From: Nevskia sp.
Lineage (GTDB): Bacteria; Pseudomonadota; Gammaproteobacteria; Nevskiales; Nevskiaceae
Assembly: GCA_021732745.1 (NCBI GenBank)
Contig: JAKFUK010000005.1
Span: 62,001 to 126,000 of the forward strand
Direction of reading: 5' to 3'
Length of the DNA stretch: 64,000 bases
The stretch's first letter is position 1. Every line of letters begins with the position of its first letter. Positions 33,864 through 46,400 of the stretch are shown here, one piece after another. Below the pieces are notes generated by a model. It was not told the DNA's origin, did no database searches, and worked only from the letters and a program-made list of their open reading frames with translations. Position numbers and translations under genes: made by a program.

Positions 33864-34346
33864 TTACTCGGCAGCCTTTTCAGCAGCCTTGACGGCCTTC
33901 TTCACGGTCGCGGTGGCCTTCTTGCCGGTCGACTTGGCCACCTTGGTGGCCTTGGCGACGATCGGCGACTTGCCGGTCAGCTGGGCCTGGATGGTTTCCA
34001 CGCCGGTCTTGACGACCTTGTACAGCTCCTCGCCGGTGCGCGAGACGACGGTGACCGTCTGGCTGAACGGGGCGGTCAGGGTGTCGGTGGTCGGCAGGTA
34101 GCTGATCGGATCGGCGGCGATGGCCTTGAAGCCGTCAGTCTTCGCTTTCTCGAAGCTCGACACGGCGGCCGAGTAGATTTCCTTGGCGGCGGTGGTGTTC
34201 TCGGAAACCAGCGTCTGGACGCCGTTGACCACGACATCGCCAGCCTGCTTCAGGCTGTCGATCGAGATTTCTGCAACCTTCTGGCCGTGGCCGGAGATGG
34301 TCTCGACGCGGCCTTTGACATCTTCAACAACGCTCTGAAAGTTCAT
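33864..34346 (-). CDS. Phasin (PHA granule-associated protein)
   Basis: A 160-residue protein. The ATG at 34346 is chosen because AGGA lies nine bases upstream; ATG 34355 has no room for a ribosome site. Residues 1-110 are amphipathic helix (FQSVVEDVKGRVETISGHGQKVAEISIDSLKQAGDVVVNGVQTLVSEN), the phasin pattern, and the last 35 residues are a Lys/Ala repeat tail (KVAKSTGKKATATVKKAVKAAEKAAE) like that of PhaF, which can bind DNA. Phasins coat polyhydroxyalkanoate granules. No phaC or phaZ gene is in view. An AT-rich promoter-like patch lies at about 34395-34440. Confidence 0.85.
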   Translation of the reverse strand: MNFQSVVEDVKGRVETISGHGQKVAEISIDSLKQAGDVVVNGVQTLVSENTTAAKEIYSAAVSSFEKAKTDGFKAIAADPISYLPTTDTLTAPFSQTVTVVSRTGEELYKVVKTGVETIQAQLTGKSPIVAKATKVAKSTGKKATATVKKAVKAAEKAAE

Positions 34347-34498
34347 TTGCTTCATTCCTCGTATTACGGGCGGGGCTTCAATGTTGCGACGCAACAATTG
34401 ATGCACTGCATCATAACAGCGGTTTTTTCAGTGTCAAGCCTGTGGCTGAAGTCAAGACGTTTGTCCTGATGTTGCAACGCACACGAAGCAAACGTGGC

Positions 34499-36739
<2,241 letters not shown>

Positions 36740-36859
36740 GTCGGAGCGGATGGGATGTACGGATGGGCGCGGCATTGTCGCCGGATGCTGCCAATCACGT
36801 CGGCAAGCCTGAGGAATTTTCGGAAATCAGACCGATCGGGAAGTCTGCCTAGCCCGCAC

Positions 36860-36873
36860 TTGACGCAAGTCAA
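36860..36873. promoter_or_regulatory. FNR/FixK-like box
   Basis: TTGACgcaaGTCAA is a perfect palindrome fitting the FNR/FixK pattern TTGAY-N4-RTCAA. It lies between the recQ start (36739) and the DUF11 operon (37167). A TTTTAT-like -10 element starting at about 36896 would place it near -41 of a rightward promoter. The Crp protein encoded in this window lacks FNR cysteines, so another Crp/Fnr member would be needed. Confidence 0.4.
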
Positions 36874-36984
36874 TCCGTCGTTGGAATGAGTAGGTTTTTA
36901 TCTCCACACTCGTATTGTGATCGAGTGCTCACACCAGTAAGCTTCACCCCGTTGCAAAAAAGACGCAGCAAGCGCTATCCGACG

Positions 36985-37060
36985 AACGGTTCATCTGATC
37001 TGACGAAGACGCAAAGCGCGGGAAAGCAGAACACTCAGGCGAAGGGTTACAGATGTCATT
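36985..37060 (+). promoter_or_regulatory. Candidate structured leader RNA (GEMM/c-di-GMP-I-like) before the DUF11 operon
   Basis: The 427-base gap between recQ and the first DUF11 gene contains GACGCAAAGC at 37007-37016 and GGGTTACAGATG at 37044-37055, both close to conserved strings of class I c-di-GMP riboswitches. CATCTG at 36992-36997 can pair with CAGATG at 37050-37055 to close the element. The expected GGGCAAACC part and GNRA-capped stem are not evident, so this may be a variant or a chance match. Another imperfect hairpin (GGTGATGCG, TGCGTCACC) follows at about 37078-37100. The gap contains no gene that I can support. Confidence 0.3.
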
Positions 37061-37166
37061 CGGCTTGCCGCGTGGCGGGTGATGCGTTGCTGCGTCACCA
37101 GTAGGGCATGGAAGCAGAATTTCGTTATTTTCAGCGATCTTGCCGTCATCAAAGAGTGTCGTTCCC

Positions 37167-37673
37167 ATGAAGTATGTGCTGTCTCGGGTTTCCGTCTTCC
37201 TGTTGCTGACACTGCTCGCCTCTGGCTTCACTGCCCAGGCGCAGGGAACGGTGTCCAGCCGTCTGGAAGCGATGAAAGTCACCCGCGACGCCGCCGGTGT
37301 CGAAGCCTTTGCGCCAGCCGGTGAAGTGGCTCCCGGCGATCTCCTCGAATACCGGCTGGTCTACGCCAATACCGGCAGCACCGGCATTTCCCAGTTGACC
37401 GTCAATGGCCCGGTGCCCAAGGGCACGGCCTACCTGCCGAACAGCGCCGCTGCGGCGACCCGCCACACGCTGCGCTACAGCTATGACGGCGGCAAGACCT
37501 GGGTGACGACGCCCCCTGTGCGCGAAGTGCGCGCGGCTGATGGGCAGGTTCGTCGCGAACCGCTGCCGAACGAAGAAATCACCAACATCGCCTGGCAAGT
37601 CCAGGAGCCGCTCAAGGCCGGCAGCAGCCAGACCTATCGTTACCGCGTCCGGGTGCTTGCGGTGCCCGGCTGA
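37167..37673 (+). CDS. Small secreted DUF11-domain protein
   Basis: A 168-residue protein. ATG 37167 gives a signal peptide (VFLLLTLLASGFTAQAQG). The mature part is one DUF11-like Ig fold: VAPGDLLEYRLVYANTGSTGISQLTVNGPVPKGTAYLPNS (about residues 57-96), then a SYDGGKTW turn, and EITNIAWQVQEPLKAGSSQTYRYRVRVLAVPG at the C-terminus. Single-domain DUF11 proteins of this shape are small extracytoplasmic modules. It is the first gene of the five-gene surface cluster, 98 bases before the 877-residue DUF11 protein, with no terminator seen between. Exact partner unknown. Confidence 0.82.
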   Translation: MKYVLSRVSVFLLLTLLASGFTAQAQGTVSSRLEAMKVTRDAAGVEAFAPAGEVAPGDLLEYRLVYANTGSTGISQLTVNGPVPKGTAYLPNSAAAATRHTLRYSYDGGKTWVTTPPVREVRAADGQVRREPLPNEEITNIAWQVQEPLKAGSSQTYRYRVRVLAVPG

Positions 37674-37771
37674 GCGTTGCAGGTCAAAAAAGTTTGATGG
37701 ATGACGCCGTCAAAGCGGCGCATTACCCGTAGTGGGTCCACGCAGCAAGGAAGAGACAGGGGAAGGGGATC

Positions 37772-40405
37772 ATGTTGAATTCGGCATATGCGGCGATGCA
37801 GAAGCTCGCTGCTCGCGGACTTGCAGTCGGCGCACTGGCGTTGACCTTGGCTGGCCTTTCCGCGCCTGCGGTTGCTGCGCCGCTGGCCGGCTCGGTGATC
37901 GGCAATCAGGCGACGGCGACCTACGTCGACGAAAACGGCACCCCGCAGACCACCAGCTCGAATCTTGTCGAAACCATCGTTGCCCAGGTGGCCGGCGTCG
38001 ATATCGAAGCCACCCAGAGCAACACGGCCGCGCCGGGTGAAACGATCTACTTCCCGCATATCGTCACCAATACCGGCAACGGCAACGACACCTACACGCT
38101 GGCGACGACCAACAACGGCGGCACCTTCGAGTTCGCCAACATCGTCATCTATGCCGACGCGAACCAGGACGGCGTGCCCGACAACTTCACGCCGATCACG
38201 ATCACGCCGAATCTGGCACCGGGTGGCAACTACGGCATCATCGTCGCGGTCACCGTGCCGGGCACCGCTGTCGCCGGCCAGACCGACAACGTCACCGTCA
38301 CCACCACCAGTGTCTTCAACGGCACGGTCACTGACGCCAACACCGACACCGTCACGGTCACCAACAATGCGGTGATCAACGTCACCAAGGCCGAGGACAT
38401 CACCACCGGTCCGGCCGGCTTCACGCCGGTGACGATCACGCTGACCTACACCAACACCGGCAACACCACCGCGACCAACGTCACCCTGACCGACGCGCTG
38501 AACGCGAGCTTCGCCTACGTGCCCGGCTCGGGTCTGTGGAGCGTGTCCAATCCGGCACCGCTGACCGACGCCATCGGCGGCGATGCGGCCGGCATCGACT
38601 ACTCGGTCACCGGCAACACGGTGACGGCGATCATCGCCAGCGTGGCTCCGGGTCAGTCCGGCTTCGTGCGCTTCCAGGTGTCGGTGATCCCGGCCGCCCC
38701 GGCCGGCACGATTCCCAATCTGGTCAACGTCAGCTATCTCGACGGCGGCGGCAATACCGTGGTCGACACCACCAATACCGTCATCTTCACCGTGACCCCG
38801 ACGGTGGCCGTGGATCTGTCCGATACCGGTTCCACCACCGACAACGACGGTGCCAACAACGACATCGTCACCCAGGGTCCGGTGCCGCAGGGCTCGACGC
38901 TGCGCTATGACAATGTGGTCACCAACAACGGCAACGGCATCGACGTGTTCAACGTCACCTTCGCCAACGTGTCGTTCCCGGCGGGCACCAGCTTCCAGCT
39001 GCTGCAAGCCGATGGCGTCACGCCGCTGACCGATTCCAACGGTGACGGCACGCCGGATACCGGCCCGCTCGCCCCCGGTGCCAGTACCAGCGTGTTCCTG
39101 CGCGTGGTGCTGCCGTCCGGCGCCACCGGCGTTGGTCCGTTCGACGTGACCAAGACTGCCACTTCGACGACCGATCCGAACGTCTTCAACACCACCACCG
39201 ATCGCCTGACCGCGATTGCCACCTCGACCGTCGATCTCACCAACACCAGCGCCGGTGTCGGTGCCCCGGGTGCCGGTCTTGGCCCGGAAGCCGCGCCGGT
39301 GACCACGGTCACCGTCAACCCGGGTGAAACGGCGAGCTTCGCGCTGTTCGCCAACAACACCAGCACCGTGCCGGACAGCTACACGCTGGCCGCCAGCACC
39401 GACCCGACCTTCGCCACGCTTGCCTTGCCGGCCGGTTGGACCGTGGTGTTCCGCAACGCCTCGAACGGCGTGATCACCTCGACGCCGACGATCGCCGCCG
39501 GTGGCAACTTCGCCTTCACTGCCCAGGTGCTGGTGCCGGCTGGCAACGCGCCTGTGGCCGCACCCGGCCAGAGCGTCTATTTCCGCTTGGCTTCGGCTGC
39601 AAGCGGCGCGCTGGACATCAAGAACGACGCGGTCGTGGTCAATGCGGTGCGCGATATCGCGATCACCCCGAACAACACCGGGCAGGGCTTCCCGGGCGGT
39701 GCGGTGCAGTACACGCATACGCTGACCATCAATTCCAACGTCGCTGAAACCGCGGCAGCCCTGACCACCGCCAACAGCACGGCGCAGTGGACGTCGGTCA
39801 TCTATTACGACGCCAACGGCAACGGGCTGATCGACGCCACCGACCCGGTGATCGACGACATCGCCGATATCGACGCACTGGTCGCCGGTGCTGGCCTTGC
39901 GCCGGGCACCAGCTATCCGCTGATCGTGCAGGTGTTCGTGCCGGCCGGTGCCGCACCGGGTGCCAGCAACACTACGGCGGTCAACGTCGCCCCGGTGGCC
40001 GGTGAAACCAATGTCGGCAACAACGCCGCCAACGATGTGACCACCGTGGTGACCGGCGACGTCCGGCTGCTGAAGACCCAGGCACTGGATGCAGCCTGCG
40101 ACGGCACTGCCGACACCGCCTTCATCACCACGCCGCTGGCCAATGCGGTGCCGGGTGCTTGCCTCGTCTACCGGGTGCTCGCGACCAACGCCGGTTCGAC
40201 CCCGGTGACGGCGCTGGTGATCTCCGACACCACGCCAGCCCTGACCACCTACGAGGATTGCGCCGGGGCCTGCGTGGCCGTGGCGACGACCGGCACGGTG
40301 ACCACGCCGCTCGACGGCGGGACCGGGCAGGTGGTCAACACGGTGGGCCCGCTGGCACCCGCGGGCACTACCACCTTGACCTTCACGGTCCGGATCAACC
40401 CGTAA
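37772..40405 (+). CDS. Large secreted DUF11-repeat protein
   Basis: An 877-residue protein with a signal peptide (VGALALTLAGLSAPAVA, then APLAGSVIGNQATATY), followed by about six DUF11/Ig-like repeats rich in Thr, Asn, Val and Gly. Repeated strings include FPHIVTNTGNGNDTYTL, ITLTYTNTGNTTATNVTLTDAL, LRYDNVVTNNGNGIDVFNV and VYRVLATNAGSTPVTALVISDTTPALT. Single cysteine pairs occur only near the C-terminus (ACDG, ACLV, DCAGAC). Two DxDxDG-like turns (YADANQDGVPDN, YYDANGNGLIDA) may bind calcium. It ends FTVRINP with no membrane anchor. It resembles the first 130 residues of the next protein (the N-terminal PLAGSxIxNxAxATY motif), so the two may be paralogues or polymerise alike. Confidence 0.85.
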   Translation: MLNSAYAAMQKLAARGLAVGALALTLAGLSAPAVAAPLAGSVIGNQATATYVDENGTPQTTSSNLVETIVAQVAGVDIEATQSNTAAPGETIYFPHIVTNTGNGNDTYTLATTNNGGTFEFANIVIYADANQDGVPDNFTPITITPNLAPGGNYGIIVAVTVPGTAVAGQTDNVTVTTTSVFNGTVTDANTDTVTVTNNAVINVTKAEDITTGPAGFTPVTITLTYTNTGNTTATNVTLTDALNASFAYVPGSGLWSVSNPAPLTDAIGGDAAGIDYSVTGNTVTAIIASVAPGQSGFVRFQVSVIPAAPAGTIPNLVNVSYLDGGGNTVVDTTNTVIFTVTPTVAVDLSDTGSTTDNDGANNDIVTQGPVPQGSTLRYDNVVTNNGNGIDVFNVTFANVSFPAGTSFQLLQADGVTPLTDSNGDGTPDTGPLAPGASTSVFLRVVLPSGATGVGPFDVTKTATSTTDPNVFNTTTDRLTAIATSTVDLTNTSAGVGAPGAGLGPEAAPVTTVTVNPGETASFALFANNTSTVPDSYTLAASTDPTFATLALPAGWTVVFRNASNGVITSTPTIAAGGNFAFTAQVLVPAGNAPVAAPGQSVYFRLASAASGALDIKNDAVVVNAVRDIAITPNNTGQGFPGGAVQYTHTLTINSNVAETAAALTTANSTAQWTSVIYYDANGNGLIDATDPVIDDIADIDALVAGAGLAPGTSYPLIVQVFVPAGAAPGASNTTAVNVAPVAGETNVGNNAANDVTTVVTGDVRLLKTQALDAACDGTADTAFITTPLANAVPGACLVYRVLATNAGSTPVTALVISDTTPALTTYEDCAGACVAVATTGTVTTPLDGGTGQVVNTVGPLAPAGTTTLTFTVRINP

Positions 40406-40466
40406 AGCACCTGTGGCGGAAGGCGCGCGAACCGCGTCTTCCGCCACCGATCCGACTCGAACCGAC

Positions 40467-43400
40467 ATGCATCCTGAACCGCTCGCAGCTCGCTACCGGA
40501 ACGGCCACGCTGTGGCTGCTCGGGCCGTTCGAGTCGCCTTGCCGCATTGGCTGACCGCCTTCGCGCTGCTGCTGATGGCAGTGCTGGTGCTGGTCAGCGG
40601 CCAGGCAGCGGCGCAGGGCAGTGGCACGCCGCTGGCAGGGTCGACGATCAGCAACACGGCGAGCGCGACGTACCGCAACGAGACGCTCGGCATCGTCGAG
40701 ACCGTCACCTCGAACACCACGGTGGCCACCGTGGCACCGGTGGAAGGCGTGAGTCTGGTACCGGACCTGACGGTGTTCGTGCCGCCTGGCGGCACGGCGA
40801 CCTTCCCGCATGTGCTGACCAACACCGGCAACGTCAGCGAAACGATCACCCTGACCTTCCAGCCCCAGGGTGGCGATGATTACGACCTGAACGGTCTGCG
40901 CCTGTTCCTCGACGAAAACGGCAACGGCGTCGTCGATCCGGGCGAGCGCGAACTGTTCAGTGGCGACACACTGGTCTTGACGCCAGGGCAGGTGGTCAAT
41001 CTGGTGCTGACCGGCACCGTGCCCGCCGTGGTGCTGCCGGACACCCGTGCCGTGCAGATCCTGGTGGCAACGACCGCTGGCGGCGTCACTGACAGCGTCA
41101 CCGACATCGCCATCACCCGCAACGGCGGCGAGCTGCAGCTGACCAAGGCCATCGACAATCCGCTGGCCCGGGCCGGTGACACCATCACCTACACCCTGAG
41201 CGCGCTCAACGTCGGCAACACGCCGGTGCCGCCGACCACAGTGACCGTCGACGGTGCGCTGCGCGATCTGGTGGTGATCCGCGACACCATTCCGGTCAAC
41301 ACCCGCTTTGTTTCCGTGGTGCAGACCAGCGGCGGCATTGCCCTGTACCACACGGTCGGCCAGGCCCTGCAGGTCTATTCGACGACACCACCGGGCGATC
41401 TCGGTCAGGTCGACGCCATTGCCTTCGGCTATGGCACCGTGCAGCCTTCCGGCCGTGTCGAGCCAAGCTTCCGCGTGTTGATCAACGCCATCGCCGGTGG
41501 CCGCATCACCAACATCGCCGAGGCCTATGCCGAAGACGACACCGGCACCGAGACCCGCGTGGTTTCCAATCCGGTGATCCTCGATCTGCCGGTCGCCGAC
41601 GGCAGCATCGACTACTACAACAACGGCAATTTCAACAATGTCATCGGTGCCACCAGCGCCGGTAGCCCGCTGTACCTGCAAGCCTTCGCGGCGGTCTGCA
41701 ACGTCGATCCGACGGTGGCCGAAAGCTATCCGCTGCGCCTGACCACCGCCAACGCCAACGATCTCGAAACCGGCTTCATCATCCGCGAGACGACCCCGAA
41801 CAGCGGCATCTTCACCCTGATCGACGTGCCGACCGCGCCGTGGCCGCTCAATGCCCAGGTCACCAACGACGCGATCGTGCAGGCCGGCCTGAGCGATACC
41901 GTGACCGCGACCCTGGTCTGCGGCAGCGCTACCTTGAGCACCCAGATCCTCATCGACCCCTCGGGCGTGGTCTATGACTCGCAGACCAACCAGCCGGTCG
42001 CTGGTGCCACGGTGCAGTTGTTCGTGGTCAATCCCGACGGCAGCCTGACGCCGGCCACGGTTCTCGACATCAACGGCAACCCGGCCCCGAATACCGTGGT
42101 CACCGGGCCGGATGGCGTGTTCTCGTTCCCGAGCCTGTCGCCCGGCAACTACCGGCTGGTGGTCACGCCGCCGACCGGCTACACCTTCCCGTCGCAGTTC
42201 CCGCCAGCCCAGCAGCCGATCGGCCGACGCATCAACGACGGCTCCTACGGACGTGATTTCAGCGTCAACGCCGCCAATGGCGCGGTGGTGCTCGACGTAC
42301 CGCTCGATCCAGGGGCGGCGCCCGGTGCGCTGGCGCTGGAAAAAGCCGCATCGGTGACTTCGATCGGCATCGGCGAAACGCTGCGCTACACCCTGCGTCT
42401 GCGCAACGATGCCGCCTTTGCGCTGACCAACACTCGGGTCACCGACACCCTGCCGCGCGGCTTCCGCTATGTCGCGAACAGCGTTCGCTACAACCGTGCC
42501 GTGGCCGCCGAACCGGCCGGCGCGCCGGGGCCGAATCTGGTGTTCACCGTCGGTTCGGTGGCACCGGGCGCGGTGTTCGAGATCACCTATCTGGTCACCG
42601 CCGGTGTCGGTTCCTCCGGCAACGCCGTCAATAGCGCCACCGCGATCAGCGACCAGTCAACGTCCAACACGGCGACGGCAACCGTCACCATCGAGAACGA
42701 TGTCTTCCGCGACGAGGCCTACATCCTCGGCAAGGTCTACACCGACTGCAATCACAGCCGCCTGCAGGACGGCGAGGAACTCGGCATTCCGGGTGTGCGC
42801 CTGTATCTCGACGACGGCACCTTCGTGATCACCGACGCCGAAGGCAAGTTCAGCTTCTACGGCGTGTCGCCGCGCACCCACGTCATCAAGATCGACCCGA
42901 TCACGCTGCCGCCGGGTTCGGAGCTGATCAATCTCGCCAACCGCAATGCCGGGGATCCGCACAGCCGCTTTGTCGATGTGAAGCGCGGCGAGTTGCATCG
43001 CGCCGATTTCGCCGAAGGTTCGTGCACCGTCGACATCATCAAGGACGTCAAGGCGCGCCGCGAAAAGGGCGAAGTGTTCGGCGCGGAAATCAACAAGCGC
43101 CTCGACAATCCGCTGAATCTGGAAACCTTGCGGATCGATCCGCGCACCCAGCCGTCGTCCGGCGTCATCGACCGCGACGGCCGCGTCAGCGCCTACTCGC
43201 CGCTGCTTTTCGATCGTCCAGTCAGCCAGCTTGATGGCATTCCGCCGCTCAACGGCAGCGCCCGCAGTGCGCCGTCGCTGAACCTGGAAACCCAGCTGCC
43301 GAAGGAAACCAGCAACGAATTCGGCTTCATGGACCTGAACGACGGCGACACCGTCGCCACCCGTGATCTCTCCGTGCGCCTGGTCGGCCGCGCTGGCGCT

Positions 43401-46400
43401 GAATTCACCCTGGCGGTCAACGGCGAAGAAGTGCCCAAAGCGCGCGTCGGCCAGAAAGCCGTGCTCGCCAGCCGCGACTTGCAAGCCTGGGAATACATCG
43501 CCGTGCGCCTGCAGCCGGGTGCCAACCGGCTCACCGCCACCGCTGTCGACAGCTTCGGCAACTCGCGCGGTACCGCCGAGATCACGCTGATCGCACCGGG
43601 CGACCTCGGCAAGCTCGAACTGATTCCGCCGCCGAGCGGTGCCGTGGCCGACGGCCAGACCCCGGCTCATGTGATCGTGCGGCTCGTCGATGACAAGGGC
43701 GTCAAGGTCACCGCGCGTACGCCGGTGACGCTGGAAACCTCGATCGGCCGCTGGGACGTGGTCGATCTCGATCCCAAGGAGCCGGGCACCCAGATCTTCG
43801 TCGAAGGCGGCGAAGCGCTGGTCGATCTGGTGCCGCTGTCGGAGCCGGGCGAAGCGCGTCTGCGCGCCACCAGCGGCCGCCTCAAGCACGACGTCAAGCT
43901 GCCGTTCCTGCCCTATCTGCGGCCGCTGATTGCTTCCGGCGTGCTCGAAGGCGCGTTCAATTTCTCCAAGCTGAAGACTGACAACCTCCAGCCGGTGACT
44001 GCCGAAGACGGCTTCGAGGAAGACATCGAGGAAATCAACTTCGGCGGTGGCCGTTCGCAGGGTGGCGTGCGCGGCTCGGCCTTCCTCAAGGGCAAGGTCA
44101 AGGGCGATCTGCTGCTGACCCTCGCCTACGACAGCGACAAAGACACCCGCGACCGCCTGTTCCGCGACATCGACCCGGAAAGCTTCTACCCGGTGTACGG
44201 CGATTCGGGCATCAAGGGCTTCGATGCGCAGTCGACATCCAAGCTCTACGTGCGGGTCGACAAGGGCCGTTCCTACCTGCTCTATGGCGACTTCAACACC
44301 AACGGCAACTACCTGACCGGTGGCAATGGCTACAACGCCTCCGGCGCGGGCGATGGATCGGTGCTGGAACGCCGGCTGGCCAACTACAACCGCAGCCTGA
44401 CCGGTGCCCGCTACCACTACGAGAACGACCGCGCCGCGATCAGCCTGTTCGCCAGCTACGATCGTCGTCGCCAGCAGGTCAGCGAGATTCGCGGCCAGGG
44501 CATTTCCGGTCCGTATCCGCTGAACGTGCAGGGCTTCGTCCGCAACAGCGAAAAGATCGAAGTCATCACCCGCGACCGCAATCAGCCCTCGTTCGTCATC
44601 GACACGCTGGCGCTGACCCGCTTCACCGACTACTCGATCAACGAGATCGACGGTTCCATCCTGTTCGGCCGCCCGGTGCCGAGCGTCGATGCCAACCTGA
44701 ATCCGATCTTCATCCGCGTCACTTTCGAGCTGGACACCGGCGGCGAGCGCTTCTGGGTCTATGGTGCTGAAGGCCAGTACAAGCTGACCGATTTCCTGGA
44801 AGTCGGTGCCAGCGTGGCGCGTGACGACGACCCGACCAACCGTTATCGCCTGTATGGCCTGAACGCGAACGTGAAGCTTGGTGCCGGTACCTTCCTGGCC
44901 TTGGAAGGCGCGCGCTCGGAAAGCGATCTCGGCGGCAAGGGCAATGCTGCGCGCGGCGAGCTGATCCATCGCGGCACGCGCACCGAAGCCCGGGTGTTCT
45001 ACGGCCAGACCGACAACGACTTCGAGAACGCCAACGCGGCGATCAATTCGGGACGTCGCGAAGCCGGCTTCAAGGGCGTGCTGAAGCTGACCGATCGCCT
45101 GCGCGTCGGCACCGAGGGCATCTACTCGAACGACAGCAGTGCCGTCATCTCGGCGCGCAAGGGCGTGCTCGGTTACGTGCAGTACGCGCTGACGCCGCAA
45201 CTGACGCTCGAAACTGGCCTGCGCCGTGCTGTCGGCGAAGAATCCGGCACCCTCAACGGCGCACCGACCACCCGCGAAATCAACACCACCTCGGCGCGTG
45301 CCAAGCTCACCTACACGCCGTCCTTCCTGGCCAAGGCCAGCGTGTTCGGCGAGTACGAGCAGGATCTGAACGACAAGGATCTGCGCCTCGCGGCTGTCGG
45401 CGGCGATTACCAGATCGGTGCCCGCGCCCGGCTCTACGCCCGGCACGAGTTCCTGACCGGTTTGAACGGCGTCTACAACCTTACCGACAATACCCGCGAC
45501 CAGAACAACACGGTCTTCGGCATCGACTGGGGTTACATCGACACCGGTGCCGTGTTCAGCGAATACCGGGTGCGCGATGCCATCAGCGGTCGCGAAGCGG
45601 AAGCGGCACTCGGCCTGCGCAATACCTGGAACCCGATCAAGGACGTCAAGCTGTACACCACTTTCGAGCGCATCCAGCCGGTCAACGACGAGGGTCGCAA
45701 GACCACGGCGGCCTCGATCGGCGGCGAATACCTGATCGACCCGCTGACCAAGGCGGCGGCGCGCGTCGAGTACCGCACCAGCGATACCGAGGATTCCATC
45801 CTCAACACGCTGGCGCTGGCGCGCAAGATCAATCTCGACTGGACCGTGCTCGGCCGCAACACCATCTCCTGGAGCGACCGCGAAGGCACCGGCCTGCTGG
45901 TTCGCGATCGCATCCGCCTGGGCTTCGCCTATCGCGATACCGATTCGAACCATTTCATCTGGCTCGGCCGCTACGAAGCACGCTACGACCGTGATGAAGC
46001 GGCGGAAAGCCGCCGTCTGGTCCACATCCTGTCGACCAACATCAACTATCAGCCCTACAAGTCCTGGATTTTCGCCGGCCGCTGGGCCTCGAAGCTGGTC
46101 GACGAGCGCTTCACCGAGCTGGACGCAGATTCCAACACCCATCTGCTGTCCGGTCGCGTCACCGTCGATGTCACCGAGAAGATCGACTTCGGCATCCTGG
46201 CCTCGAACCTGTTCAGCGGCGGCTTCCAGTCGAACCAGTACGGCATCGGTGCCGAAGCCGGTTACCTGCTGACCTCCAACCTCTGGCTGTCGGGTGGCTA
46301 CAACTTCCTCGGCTTCCAGGACGACGACCTCGAAGACGCGGACTACACCCGCCAAGGCCCGTATATCCGTCTTCGCTTCAAGTTCGACGAAGACCTGTTC

